Source: Flavobacteriaceae bacterium (GTDB lineage Bacteria > Bacteroidota > Bacteroidia > Flavobacteriales > Flavobacteriaceae). From it: DNA of 6,834 nt. Shown here one piece after another: positions 1-5,895 of the stretch (the stretch's first letter is position 1; every line of letters starts with the position of its first letter). Where the stretch lies: positions 1 through 6,834 of the forward strand of contig JAESTN010000295.1 in assembly GCA_016763595.1 (NCBI GenBank). Reading direction: 5' to 3'. Made by a program: the position numbers and the translations under genes. Under the pieces are notes generated by a model that was not told the origin of the DNA, did not search any database, and was given only the letters and a program-made list of their open reading frames with translations.

Positions 1-113
1 ATGGAGATAGCTCTCAACATTTCACTTGGTTGATTAAAGGAAAAGGAACTATTCGTTTAGAAGCAGGAACTTCACATACAGGAATAGACACAGCAACAAT
101 CAACTTAAAATAA
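1..113 (+). CDS. C-terminal end of an exported protein, probably an M14 peptidase paralogue (5' end outside window)
   Basis: An open frame enters from the left edge (complete codons from position 3) and ends at TAA 111-113, giving 36 C-terminal residues. The tail carries a G-D-S...W-L-I-K-G...I-R-L pattern. The last 35 or so residues of the next gene, an M14 peptidase, carry G-N-S...W-I-V-K-G...I-T-V in the same register, so I infer that both proteins end in the same beta-sandwich-like domain and may be tandem paralogues. The gap to the next start is only 13 bp, which supports co-transcription. The catalytic part is not visible, so the enzyme class is inference only. The frame and stop are clear. 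Confidence 0.6.
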   Translation, partial: GDSSQHFTWLIKGKGTIRLEAGTSHTGIDTATINLK

Positions 114-126
114 AAACTTAGAAAAC

Positions 127-1869
127 ATGAAAATCCATAGAAATATATTTCAATCACTGTTGCTACTGTTTTTATTACCATTGGCAATAAACGCACAAAA
201 AAGTAGTGAAATTTTTAGAGCTTCTGGTTCACCTCACAACCCAAAAGTTTCTATTTCTTTTAACAGATATTACACCTCTGAAGGATTGGCCGCATTAAGC
301 AAGAAAATTGCAGAGGCACATCCTAATTTGGTAAAAAGACAGTCTATTGGGAAATCTGCAAAAGGAAAAGACATTTGGATGTTAGCAGTAACCAACTATA
401 AAAAAGGAAATGCAGACAGAAAACCTGCTTTTTATCTAGATGGAAACATTCATTCAAATGAAATACAAGGTGGAGAAATTAGTATTTATACAGCTTGGTA
501 TTTAACAGAGAACTTTGGTGAAAATGATTACATCACAAAAATGCTAAATGACCGTACTTTTTACATCGTACCAACCATCAATCCAGATGCAAGAAACAAT
601 TATATGAAAGAGCCAAACACGCCTCACAGTCCAAGATCTGGAATGATTGCTTTGGATGATGATCGAGATGGTTTGTTTGATGAAGATGGTTATGATGATA
701 TTAATGGCGACGGTTCTATTACCAGAATGCGTAGAAAAAACGAACATGGAAACTTTATTGTTGATCCACTAGATCCAAGGAAAATGATTCAGATTGGACC
801 AGATGATGTGGTTACAACGCAACGGTATGAGTATTTAGGAAACGAAGGGATTGACAATGATGGAGATGGAAGAATTAATGAAGACACACATGGGTATTAC
901 GACCCAAATAGAGATTGGGGTTGGAAATGGCAACCAGATTATATTCAACGTGGAGCGTACAAACACCCATTTTCTTTACCAGAAACAAGAGCTGTTGCAG
1001 ATTTTGTGTTGGCACATCCAAATATTGCAGGTGCACAAAGTTTCCACAATTCGGGCGGAATGATTTTAAGAGGCCCAGGCGCAAAAGAAGATTTAGCTAC
1101 TTATAACAGAGCAGATATTCGTATTTATGATGCCATTGGTAAAAAAGGAGAAAAGATGTTGCCCGGTTATCGCTATTTAACGGTGTATAAAGATTTGTAT
1201 TCTGTTTTTGGTGGTGAGTTAGATTGGTTTTACGGATCTAGAGGAATCTACACATTTACAAATGAGATCTTTTCTTCTTTTGCTTATTACAAGGATAAAA
1301 ATGGAAACAGAAACCAAACCTATGATTTTGACAAAGATTTATTAATGGGAGATGCCTTTACTCCATGGAAAGAATTCGATCATCCAACTTATGGGAAAAT
1401 TGAAGTTGGTGGATTTAAAAAGAATTTTGGTAGAGCAACCCCCGGTTTTATGTTAGAAGAAGAAGCACATAGAAATATGGCGTTTACTTTTTACCATGCC
1501 TATCACATGCCTAATTTATCTATTGCAGATATTTCTGAAAAGAAACTAAGTGGAGGTCTAAAAGAAGTTACAGTTACTATTAAAAATGATCGTTTAATGC
1601 CAACCCATGCAAGTCAAGATTTAAAATACAATATTACAAGACCAGATTACATTCGTATTTCTGGAGTACATGTTATTGCTGGAATGATTGTTACAGATGC
1701 TGATTTTAATGTTACTAAAGAACAAAAAGTAAATCCCGCAAAAATGCGATTGAAAAATATCCCTGGTAACAGTGTTGTAAAAATCAGATGGATTGTAAAA
1801 GGAAATTCGAAGTTTACAATTACTGTGGATAGTGCTAAAGGAGGATTGATTTCTAAACGAAATAAATAA
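127..1869 (+). CDS. Secreted M14 family zinc metallopeptidase (carboxypeptidase-like) with Ca-binding-like loops
   Basis: This is a 580-aa exported zinc peptidase of the M14 (carboxypeptidase A/T-like) family, expected to trim peptides in the periplasm or outside the cell. A signal peptide covers residues 1-23 (hydrophobic LLLLFLLPLA, I-N-A before the cut). Visible active-site elements are HSNE (zinc ligands H109 and E112), NPD at 152-154, an RMRRK cluster at 200-204 that aligns with the substrate-binding Arg region of carboxypeptidase A, NRDW at 261-264 (Asn/Arg that bind the substrate carboxylate), SFHN with the third zinc ligand H307, and TNEIF with likely catalytic E380. Three Asp-rich EF-hand/dockerin-like loops are inserted (about 177-187, 191-200 and 243-253). 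Residues from about 465 form a beta-rich C-terminal domain. The start was chosen because the signal peptide begins there and lies 13 bp after the previous stop. All key residues are present. The exact substrate is unknown. Confidence 0.93.
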   Translation: MKIHRNIFQSLLLLFLLPLAINAQKSSEIFRASGSPHNPKVSISFNRYYTSEGLAALSKKIAEAHPNLVKRQSIGKSAKGKDIWMLAVTNYKKGNADRKPAFYLDGNIHSNEIQGGEISIYTAWYLTENFGENDYITKMLNDRTFYIVPTINPDARNNYMKEPNTPHSPRSGMIALDDDRDGLFDEDGYDDINGDGSITRMRRKNEHGNFIVDPLDPRKMIQIGPDDVVTTQRYEYLGNEGIDNDGDGRINEDTHGYYDPNRDWGWKWQPDYIQRGAYKHPFSLPETRAVADFVLAHPNIAGAQSFHNSGGMILRGPGAKEDLATYNRADIRIYDAIGKKGEKMLPGYRYLTVYKDLYSVFGGELDWFYGSRGIYTFTNEIFSSFAYYKDKNGNRNQTYDFDKDLLMGDAFTPWKEFDHPTYGKIEVGGFKKNFGRATPGFMLEEEAHRNMAFTFYHAYHMPNLSIADISEKKLSGGLKEVTVTIKNDRLMPTHASQDLKYNITRPDYIRISGVHVIAGMIVTDADFNVTKEQKVNPAKMRLKNIPGNSVVKIRWIVKGNSKFTITVDSAKGGLISKRNK

Positions 1870-1885
1870 CCTAAATCTATATACA

Positions 1886-2326
1886 ATGAAAAAAGTAGTC
1901 TTATTTGTATTTGTAGCCTGTATAAGCCTGCAAATAAACGCGCAGCATTCTGATAGAGAATTAGTAATTAAAGCTTGTACCAATTATATAGAAGGCTTTT
2001 ACGAAGGAGATACAGATAAGTTAAAATCCTCGTTACAACCCAGTTTGAACAAATTTGGATTTTGGAAATCTAAGAAAACAAAGACATATGGCAACCCGAT
2101 TCCAATGACTTTTGAAGGCGCATTAAAGTTTGCTAAAAATGTAAAAGAGAAAAAGAATTTTGCAAAAAAGGGTTCGCCTAAAAAAATTGAAATTCTTGAC
2201 CTTTTAGATAAAATAGCCGTTGTAAAAGTTACTGCTTATTGGGGAACAGATTACATGCACCTATCTAAACAAGGAAACAGGTGGATGATTGAACAAGTGA
2301 TTTGGCAAGGTCCAAATTCAAAATAA
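1886..2326 (+). CDS. Small secreted NTF2-like / putative lumazine-binding family protein
   Basis: This 146-aa protein has a signal peptide (residues 1-19, I-N-A before Q20). The mature part fits the NTF2-like alpha+beta cone fold of the putative lumazine-binding (Lumazine_bd_2-type) family. An early helix carries Y-I-E-G-F-Y-E-G-D (34-42), followed by a K-L-K-S-S-L-Q-P segment. The second half has the typical strands I-E-I-L-D...I-A-V-V-K-V (101-115) and an H-L-S-K-Q-G-N-R-W-M-I ending (125-135). The family usually has no known enzymatic activity; ligand-binding or accessory roles are suggested only by fold. It starts 16 bp after the M14 peptidase stop and ends just before a strong terminator, so it is probably the last gene of that operon. 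Cys12 is not in a good lipobox (too near the N-terminus), so I do not call it a lipoprotein. The family assignment is from pattern recognition. Confidence 0.8.
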   Translation: MKKVVLFVFVACISLQINAQHSDRELVIKACTNYIEGFYEGDTDKLKSSLQPSLNKFGFWKSKKTKTYGNPIPMTFEGALKFAKNVKEKKNFAKKGSPKKIEILDLLDKIAVVKVTAYWGTDYMHLSKQGNRWMIEQVIWQGPNSK

Positions 2327-2330
2327 AACT

Positions 2331-2362
2331 AAAAAAGCTTCTCCAAATGGAGAAGCTTTTTT
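2331..2362. terminator. Bidirectional rho-independent terminator between convergent genes
   Basis: A perfect 14-bp inverted repeat (AAAAAAGCTTCTCC, loop AAAT, GGAGAAGCTTTTTT) has an A-run on the left and a T-run on the right, so it works as a hairpin plus U-tract on either strand. It lies between the stop of the NTF2-like gene (2326) and the stop of the convergent helicase gene (2369) and should end both transcripts. Confidence 0.95.
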
Positions 2363-2368
2363 TATGTG

Positions 2369-3607
2369 TTAGTACCAGCGTTTCTTTTTCTTTTTAGAAG
2401 CTTCAGATTTTCTGCCTTTTCTATACTTGCTAGAATTTGGCGATTTATGCACTTCTGGTTTTGCATCTGGGTCTAAAGGATATGGATGGTCTTCTACAAT
2501 ATCTAAATGTTTATTTATCAATTTCTGAATAGACAATACATAGTCTTTTTCATCTGCAGAACATAATGAAAAAGCCACTCCGTTTTTACCAGCTCTACCT
2601 GTTCTTCCTATTCTATGAACGTACGTTTCAGAAATATTAGGCAAATCAAAATTGATCACTGCATCTACATTTTTTACATCAATTCCACGGGCAGCAACAT
2701 CTGTAGCTATTAAAATACGTACCTCTCCGTTCTTAAATTTCTGTAATGCTTCTTGACGTAATAGTTGCGTTTTATCTCCATGAATACTGTCAGCTTTGTA
2801 ACCATTTTTAGTTAAGGATTCCTCAAGCTTATCTACTCCGTATTTTGTTCTTCTAAAGATAATTACATTCCCTTTAACTGTGTTTCTTAAAATATGTAAA
2901 CACAACTCAATCTTATCCTGCTTAGGCACGTAATACAATAACTGCTCAACATTTTTTACTGTTGATGATGTTGGAGCTACTTCTATCTTAATCGGGTCTT
3001 TCAATATTGTTTTAGCCAACTCCACCACTTTATAAGGCATTGTTGCAGAAAATAATAACTGTTGTTTGTTTTTTGGACATAGACGTACAATTTTATTGAT
3101 GTCATCAATAAACCCCATATCTAACATTAAATCGGCTTCATCCAACACCAAGGTTTCCACATAATCTAGATGCACAAAATCTTGTTTGTGTAAATCTAAT
3201 AACCTACCAGGAGTTGCAATTAAAATATCGATTCCCTTACGGATCACTTCTTTTTGTGGTTCAAAAGAAACACCACCATATACAATACCTGTTCTTAGGT
3301 TGGTGTACTTGCTATAATTATTAAAGTTTTCTTCAATTTGGAGCGCTAATTCACGTGTTGGACTAATAATTAGCGCACGGATTTTCTTTCCTTTTTTAGA
3401 TGCATCTTGTCTATCAAATAAATTCTGTAAAATAGGCAATGCAAAAGCAGCTGTTTTACCCGTACCTGTTTGCGCAGAGGCAATTACATCTTTCTTTTCT
3501 AGTACAAGCGGTATTGCTTGCTCTTGAATCAAGGTTGGGTTCTTATACCCCTGTGCTTCAATCGCTTTTACAATAGGTTTATTTAATCCTAATTCTCTAA
3601 ACTGCAT
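2369..3607 (-). CDS. DEAD-box ATP-dependent RNA helicase, RhlE-like
   Basis: This 412-aa cytoplasmic helicase uses ATP to unwind or remodel RNA duplexes, typically in ribosome assembly, RNA decay and cold adaptation. All motifs are seen in order: Q motif around 20-33 (F at 3, Y-K-N-P-T-L-I-Q), motif I AQTGTGKT 45-52, Ia PTRELA 83-88, GG 111-112, Ib TPGR 132-135, II DEAD 156-159, III SAT 187-189, IV around 248-254 (V-I-I-F-R-R-T), V ATDVAARGID 301-310, and VI HRIGRTGR 331-338. A short basic tail (about 390-412) ends in a Lys run and RWY, as is usual in flavobacterial RhlE-like proteins, and likely adds non-specific RNA binding. No second accessory domain such as the DbpA RNA-binding domain is present. 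It has its own promoter-like site and is separated from the upstream BI-1 gene by a terminator, so it is probably transcribed alone. Paralogues are common, so I leave the symbol blank. Confidence 0.96.
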   Translation of the reverse strand: MQFRELGLNKPIVKAIEAQGYKNPTLIQEQAIPLVLEKKDVIASAQTGTGKTAAFALPILQNLFDRQDASKKGKKIRALIISPTRELALQIEENFNNYSKYTNLRTGIVYGGVSFEPQKEVIRKGIDILIATPGRLLDLHKQDFVHLDYVETLVLDEADLMLDMGFIDDINKIVRLCPKNKQQLLFSATMPYKVVELAKTILKDPIKIEVAPTSSTVKNVEQLLYYVPKQDKIELCLHILRNTVKGNVIIFRRTKYGVDKLEESLTKNGYKADSIHGDKTQLLRQEALQKFKNGEVRILIATDVAARGIDVKNVDAVINFDLPNISETYVHRIGRTGRAGKNGVAFSLCSADEKDYVLSIQKLINKHLDIVEDHPYPLDPDAKPEVHKSPNSSKYRKGRKSEASKKKKKRWY

Positions 3608-3625
3608 ATCTAACTATTTATGCTG

Positions 3626-3633
3626 CAAAGATA
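3626..3633 (-). promoter_or_regulatory. Bacteroidota-type -7 promoter box for the helicase gene
   Basis: On the minus strand this reads TATCTTTG, an exact match to the Bacteroidota -7 consensus TAnnTTTG, 18 bp upstream of the helicase ATG. The implied leader is very short. No clear TTG -33 element is visible at the usual distance. Confidence 0.6.
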
Positions 3634-3637
3634 CAGC

Positions 3638-3659
3638 AAAAGAGTTTAGATTCTCTTTT
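3638..3659. promoter_or_regulatory. Inverted repeat next to the helicase -7 box, possible operator
   Basis: A perfect 7-bp dyad AAAAGAG / CTCTTTT is separated by 8 bp and ends 4 bp from the -7 box, so it occupies the spacer and -33 region of the helicase promoter. Its position would suit a dimeric repressor or activator, but it is AT-rich and short and could be chance. It is outside the predicted transcript, so it is not a leader structure. Confidence 0.3.
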
Positions 3660-3671
3660 AAAACACGTGAT

Positions 3672-3700
3672 AAAAAAAAGAGGCAAACACTGTTTACCTC
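3672..3700 (-). terminator. Rho-independent terminator of the BI-1 gene
   Basis: Read on the minus strand, GAGGTAAAC, a 3-nt loop and GTTTGCCTC form a 9-bp stem (one T-G wobble), followed directly by eight T. It starts 8 bp after the BI-1 stop codon and separates that gene from the helicase gene. Confidence 0.88.
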
Positions 3701-3708
3701 ATTTAAAA

Positions 3709-4410
3709 TTATCTTCTATCTCCTAAAACTCTAAGGAGTAATAGGAATAAATTTATAAAATCTAAATACAACATCAAAGCTCCTACAATAGCGCTTTTTG
3801 TTTCTCCTTCAGAACCTATTTCGTTGGCAGTACTCATTCTTTTAATTTTCTGAGTATCATAGGCAGTCAATCCTACAAAAACCAAAACTCCTGCGTAGGT
3901 AATTAGCCAATACATCATTTCGCTCTGCATAAAAAAGTTGACCACTGAGGCTATAATTACACCGATCAATGCCATAAACAACAAATTACCCCAAGACGTT
4001 AAATCTTTTTTGGTGTAATATCCATAAATACTCATAATGGCAAAAGTACCGGCTGTTACAAAAAAGGTGCTTGTAATTGAACCAAGCTCATACATTAAGA
4101 ACACAACTGATAATGTCAATCCATTTAAAACGGCATAGGTTGTAAAAATGAGTCCAGCCGTTTGTGCTGATATCTTTTTAATTACAGAAATTAAATACCC
4201 CACTAACAGAACTTCTCCGATAATCAATCCGAAAAACAAGAATGTATTTCCAGTAATTGCTGAGATTAATTCAGGTGTTGAGGCAACCCACATGGCAATC
4301 AACCCTGTTATTGCCAAACCTCCAGACATCCAAGTATATACTTTTGACATAAAAGCAGCTTGTATTACTTGAGTTTGTTCTCCTGTATAATTCCGTGTTC
4401 CAATTTCCAT
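3709..4410 (-). CDS. Bax inhibitor-1/YccA family inner-membrane protein
   Basis: This 233-aa polytopic membrane protein has about seven hydrophobic segments, starting after a short polar N-terminus (1-25). The family includes E. coli YccA (an FtsH modulator) and B. subtilis YetJ (a pH-sensitive Ca2+ leak channel). The signature G-L-T-A-Y-D-T-Q is at 180-187 and L-D-F-I-N-L-F at 216-222. The two acidic residues D184 and D217 lie where YetJ has its diaspartyl pH sensor, so channel-type activity is possible but not shown. Length is normal for the family. The ATG lies one base after the TAA of the TonB_C/TPR gene, which implies one transcript and probably translational coupling. A hairpin terminator follows the stop. 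The family assignment is secure; the physiological role is not. Confidence 0.93.
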   Translation of the reverse strand: MEIGTRNYTGEQTQVIQAAFMSKVYTWMSGGLAITGLIAMWVASTPELISAITGNTFLFFGLIIGEVLLVGYLISVIKKISAQTAGLIFTTYAVLNGLTLSVVFLMYELGSITSTFFVTAGTFAIMSIYGYYTKKDLTSWGNLLFMALIGVIIASVVNFFMQSEMMYWLITYAGVLVFVGLTAYDTQKIKRMSTANEIGSEGETKSAIVGALMLYLDFINLFLLLLRVLGDRR

Positions 4411-4411
4411 T

Positions 4412-5059
4412 TTATTCTTTTTTCTCTTTACTGTTATTTATATGTTGTCCGTTTGTGGTTGATTTTATGAGACCCAACTGCACATTTGCTAAAAATTCCT
4501 TTTCCAATTTTTTACAGGTTGCAAAATCTTTTCTCAAGCCCTCTATATCATTCAAAGCGAGTTTTACTTCTGCTCTACTTAGGTACAGAGAAGCTTCATT
4601 TTTATTCGCTTTTATGGCTCTGTTATAATATTTTAACGCTTGCTTAAATAATTTTTTCTTTGCAAACTTGTCTGCCATTTTCACATCTAATTCATACGAG
4701 CTATTTGCGGGCATAAAACGGTATGCTATTTTATATCGCTGATTTACAGCAATACCATTTACCAACGTTGGTGTCCAGTTTTTTGTTGTCTTCTGCACTG
4801 CCAAAATTGCATTCACAGCATTCTTTTGGGTGTCAAATTGCACAGGATGGACACCTTTTACCTCTCCTTGATCAGTCACGGTAAGAGAGACAATAATTGT
4901 ACCAGTTCCTTTATTATGAACTCCTGACAGCGTGGTAAAAAGCTCTGCCAACATCAAATTAGAATTTCCAGGTTTAAAGGTTGCTTTTTCGAAAGTATTT
5001 TGGCCAAAAGCTGATAGTCCAACACATAGGACTAAAACGAAAACATAGGGATATTTCAT
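4412..5059 (-). CDS. Secreted protein with TonB C-terminal-like domain and TPR repeats
   Basis: This 215-aa protein begins with a signal peptide (about 1-19, ending S-A-F-G before Q20). Residues about 48-116 resemble the TonB C-terminal domain: G-T-G-T-I-I-V-S-L-T-V, D-Q-G-E-V-K-G-V, then A-V-N-A-I, N-W-T-P, V-N-G-I-A-V and Y-K-I-A-Y-R-F. Residues about 126-188 form TPR-like helices (A-D-K-F-A-K-K-K-L-F-K-Q-A-L-K-Y-Y-N-R-A-I; Y-L-S-R-A-E-V-K-L). A polar Lys/Asn tail follows. It lacks the Pro-rich spacer and retained membrane anchor of a true energy-coupling TonB, so it is more likely a periplasmic interaction or scaffold protein than a TonB. It is directly followed by the BI-1 gene. The upstream gap to the GlsB gene carries a hairpin; only a weak TATTTTTA-like -7 box is seen upstream. 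Confidence 0.82.
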   Translation of the reverse strand: MKYPYVFVLVLCVGLSAFGQNTFEKATFKPGNSNLMLAELFTTLSGVHNKGTGTIIVSLTVTDQGEVKGVHPVQFDTQKNAVNAILAVQKTTKNWTPTLVNGIAVNQRYKIAYRFMPANSSYELDVKMADKFAKKKLFKQALKYYNRAIKANKNEASLYLSRAEVKLALNDIEGLRKDFATCKKLEKEFLANVQLGLIKSTTNGQHINNSKEKKE

Positions 5060-5092
5060 TTTAAGACTCTTTTTTGTTACCCCGTAAAAATA

Positions 5093-5123
5093 CTAAAAGA
5101 GCAGCACATAGCTCCTCTTTTAG
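5093..5123 (-). terminator. Hairpin after the GlsB-family gene, probable terminator
   Basis: Arms of 13 bp (CTAAAAGAGCAGC / GCTCCTCTTTTAG, one mismatch) flank a 5-nt loop. On the minus strand the hairpin is followed closely by TATTTTT. It lies 20 bp beyond the stop of the GlsB-family gene and 34 bp before the start of the TonB_C/TPR gene. The imperfect U-tract leaves room for read-through, so attenuation between the two genes is an alternative. Confidence 0.65.
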
Positions 5124-5143
5124 GTGAAAAATCAAATTTTACA

Positions 5144-5380
5144 CTATTTCTTAAACAGTCCGGCAACAAATAAGATTGCCACTGCGCCAATAACTCCTTC
5201 AATCAAATCTCCAACAATACCATCCATAATTGTAATTCCTAGTATTCCAAACAACCATCCTCCAACTGCACCACCAATAATACCAAGTATCATGTTCCTT
5301 AAAAAGCCGAATCCTCCACCTTTCATTAATTTACCTGCAAGAAAACCTGCAAATGCTCCAATTAAAATTGCGTATACCAT
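5144..5380 (-). CDS. GlsB/YeaQ/YmgE family stress-response membrane protein
   Basis: This 78-aa small membrane protein belongs to the transglycosylase-associated/GlsB family. It shows the family's three hydrophobic Gly-rich segments: about 2-16; 29-50 with N-M-I-L-G-I-I-G-G-A-V-G-G-W-L-F; and 58-75 with I-E-G-V-I-G-A-V-A-I-L-F-V. Between the first two is the typical G-K-L-M-K-G-G-G-F-G-F (16-26). Length is typical for the family. Members are often induced by stationary phase or envelope stress; the molecular role is unknown despite the name. The ATG chosen is the only sensible one and gives the full first helix. It appears to be monocistronic or the first gene of a minus-strand unit with the TonB_C/TPR and BI-1 genes. 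Confidence 0.92.
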   Translation of the reverse strand: MVYAILIGAFAGFLAGKLMKGGGFGFLRNMILGIIGGAVGGWLFGILGITIMDGIVGDLIEGVIGAVAILFVAGLFKK

Positions 5381-5414
5381 ACTTTAAATTTTTAGTTAGT
5401 AATTAAATTCGTCA

Positions 5415-5441
5415 TAAATATAATACTTAATTCAAAGTCAA
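5415..5441 (-). promoter_or_regulatory. Possible promoter of the GlsB-family gene
   Basis: On the minus strand TTG (5441-5439), 16 bp, then TATATTTA (5422-5415) approximates the Bacteroidota pattern TTG...TAnnTTTG, with the last base off and the spacer at the short end. It lies about 34 bp upstream of the start codon. In AT-rich DNA such a match is weak evidence. Confidence 0.35.
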
Positions 5442-5835
5442 TCACCTAGACAATAAGCACTTATTAACAGAGATATTAAAAACAAAAAAGCCATGTTATA
5501 ATGTAATGTGGTTTTTGTTTATCCTGAACAGAGCCAAGTGTATCCCTTCTTTACTCAAAAGTTTCACGCATATTTTAAGGTATATCAAATCAGAAATAAC
5601 ACCATATTAAACAATAGACCTTATGTGAAATAAGGACATATAATCCAAGAAAATATATGCACTTTCAAAAACAACATTTACAAAATTAAAATTAAGAGGC
5701 ATCTTACAAGATGTCAATATTTAAATATTTCTGGATTAACTGTTATTACATAAGGTTTCTCACAACATTTAGCTCCGTTTTAAAATTAGATTACGTATTG
5801 CAAATTTTAAAAAAAAATAAAACATTCTTTTTTCC
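5442..5835. other. AT-rich intergenic stretch with several short dyads, no convincing gene
   Basis: No open frame with credible protein character and no tRNA or rRNA pattern is visible here. The stretch holds short perfect inverted repeats: AATAAG/CTTATT (5452-5465), CCTTAT/ATAAGG (5619-5635), CATCTT/AAGATG (5700-5713), and the 14-bp palindrome AATATTTAAATATT (5716-5729). There is also an imperfect A-rich/T-rich hairpin at 5480-5520. These could be regulatory, part of an unrecognised small RNA, or chance in AT-rich DNA. Confidence 0.5.
5480..5520. terminator. Imperfect hairpin with A/T-rich flanks, terminator-like
   Basis: AAACAAAAAAGCCAT (5480-5494) can pair with ATGTGGTTTTTGTTT (5506-5520), with an internal mismatch, around an 11-nt loop. 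T-rich tracts occur on either strand. No gene that would need it is recognised nearby; a minus-strand transcript from the gap to its right is one possibility. Confidence 0.3.
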
Positions 5836-5867
5836 TTGTTTTTGTCAAAATTTATTCATTACATTTG
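5836..5867 (+). promoter_or_regulatory. Bacteroidota-type promoter upstream of the broken redoxin gene
   Basis: TTG (5836-5838), a 21-bp spacer, then TACATTTG (5860-5867) matches TTG-N(17-23)-TAnnTTTG with a perfect -7 box, 28 bp upstream of the ATG at 5896. The promoter looks intact although the first gene behind it is broken, so it may still serve the downstream small gene. Confidence 0.6.
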
Positions 5868-5895
5868 AATGAAAGAATAAGAACAAAAATTAGCT

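Noticed and set aside
1886..1945. Lipoprotein signal at Cys12 of the NTF2-like protein
   Set aside because: F-V-A-C is a poor lipobox and only eleven residues precede the Cys; an ordinary signal-peptidase I site (I-N-A) fits better.
1621..1983. 120-codon antisense open frame across the end of the M14 gene and the start of the NTF2-like gene
   Set aside because: It lies opposite two well-supported genes and its product has no recognisable domain.
4148..4372. 74-codon plus-strand frame inside the BI-1 gene
   Set aside because: It is the antisense shadow of hydrophobic codons in a clear membrane-protein gene.
5619..5755. CCTTATGT (5619-5626) and ACATAAGG (5748-5755) as ends of a mobile element
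   Set aside because: Only 8 bp match, there is no transposase gene between them and no target-site duplication is visible.
5711..5872. 53-codon plus-strand open frame beginning at an ATG after an AAGAGG-like sequence
   Set aside because: The product has no domain or signal-peptide character, the frame runs through the promoter of the next gene, and its Phe/Lys/Leu content is what translated AT-rich spacer gives.
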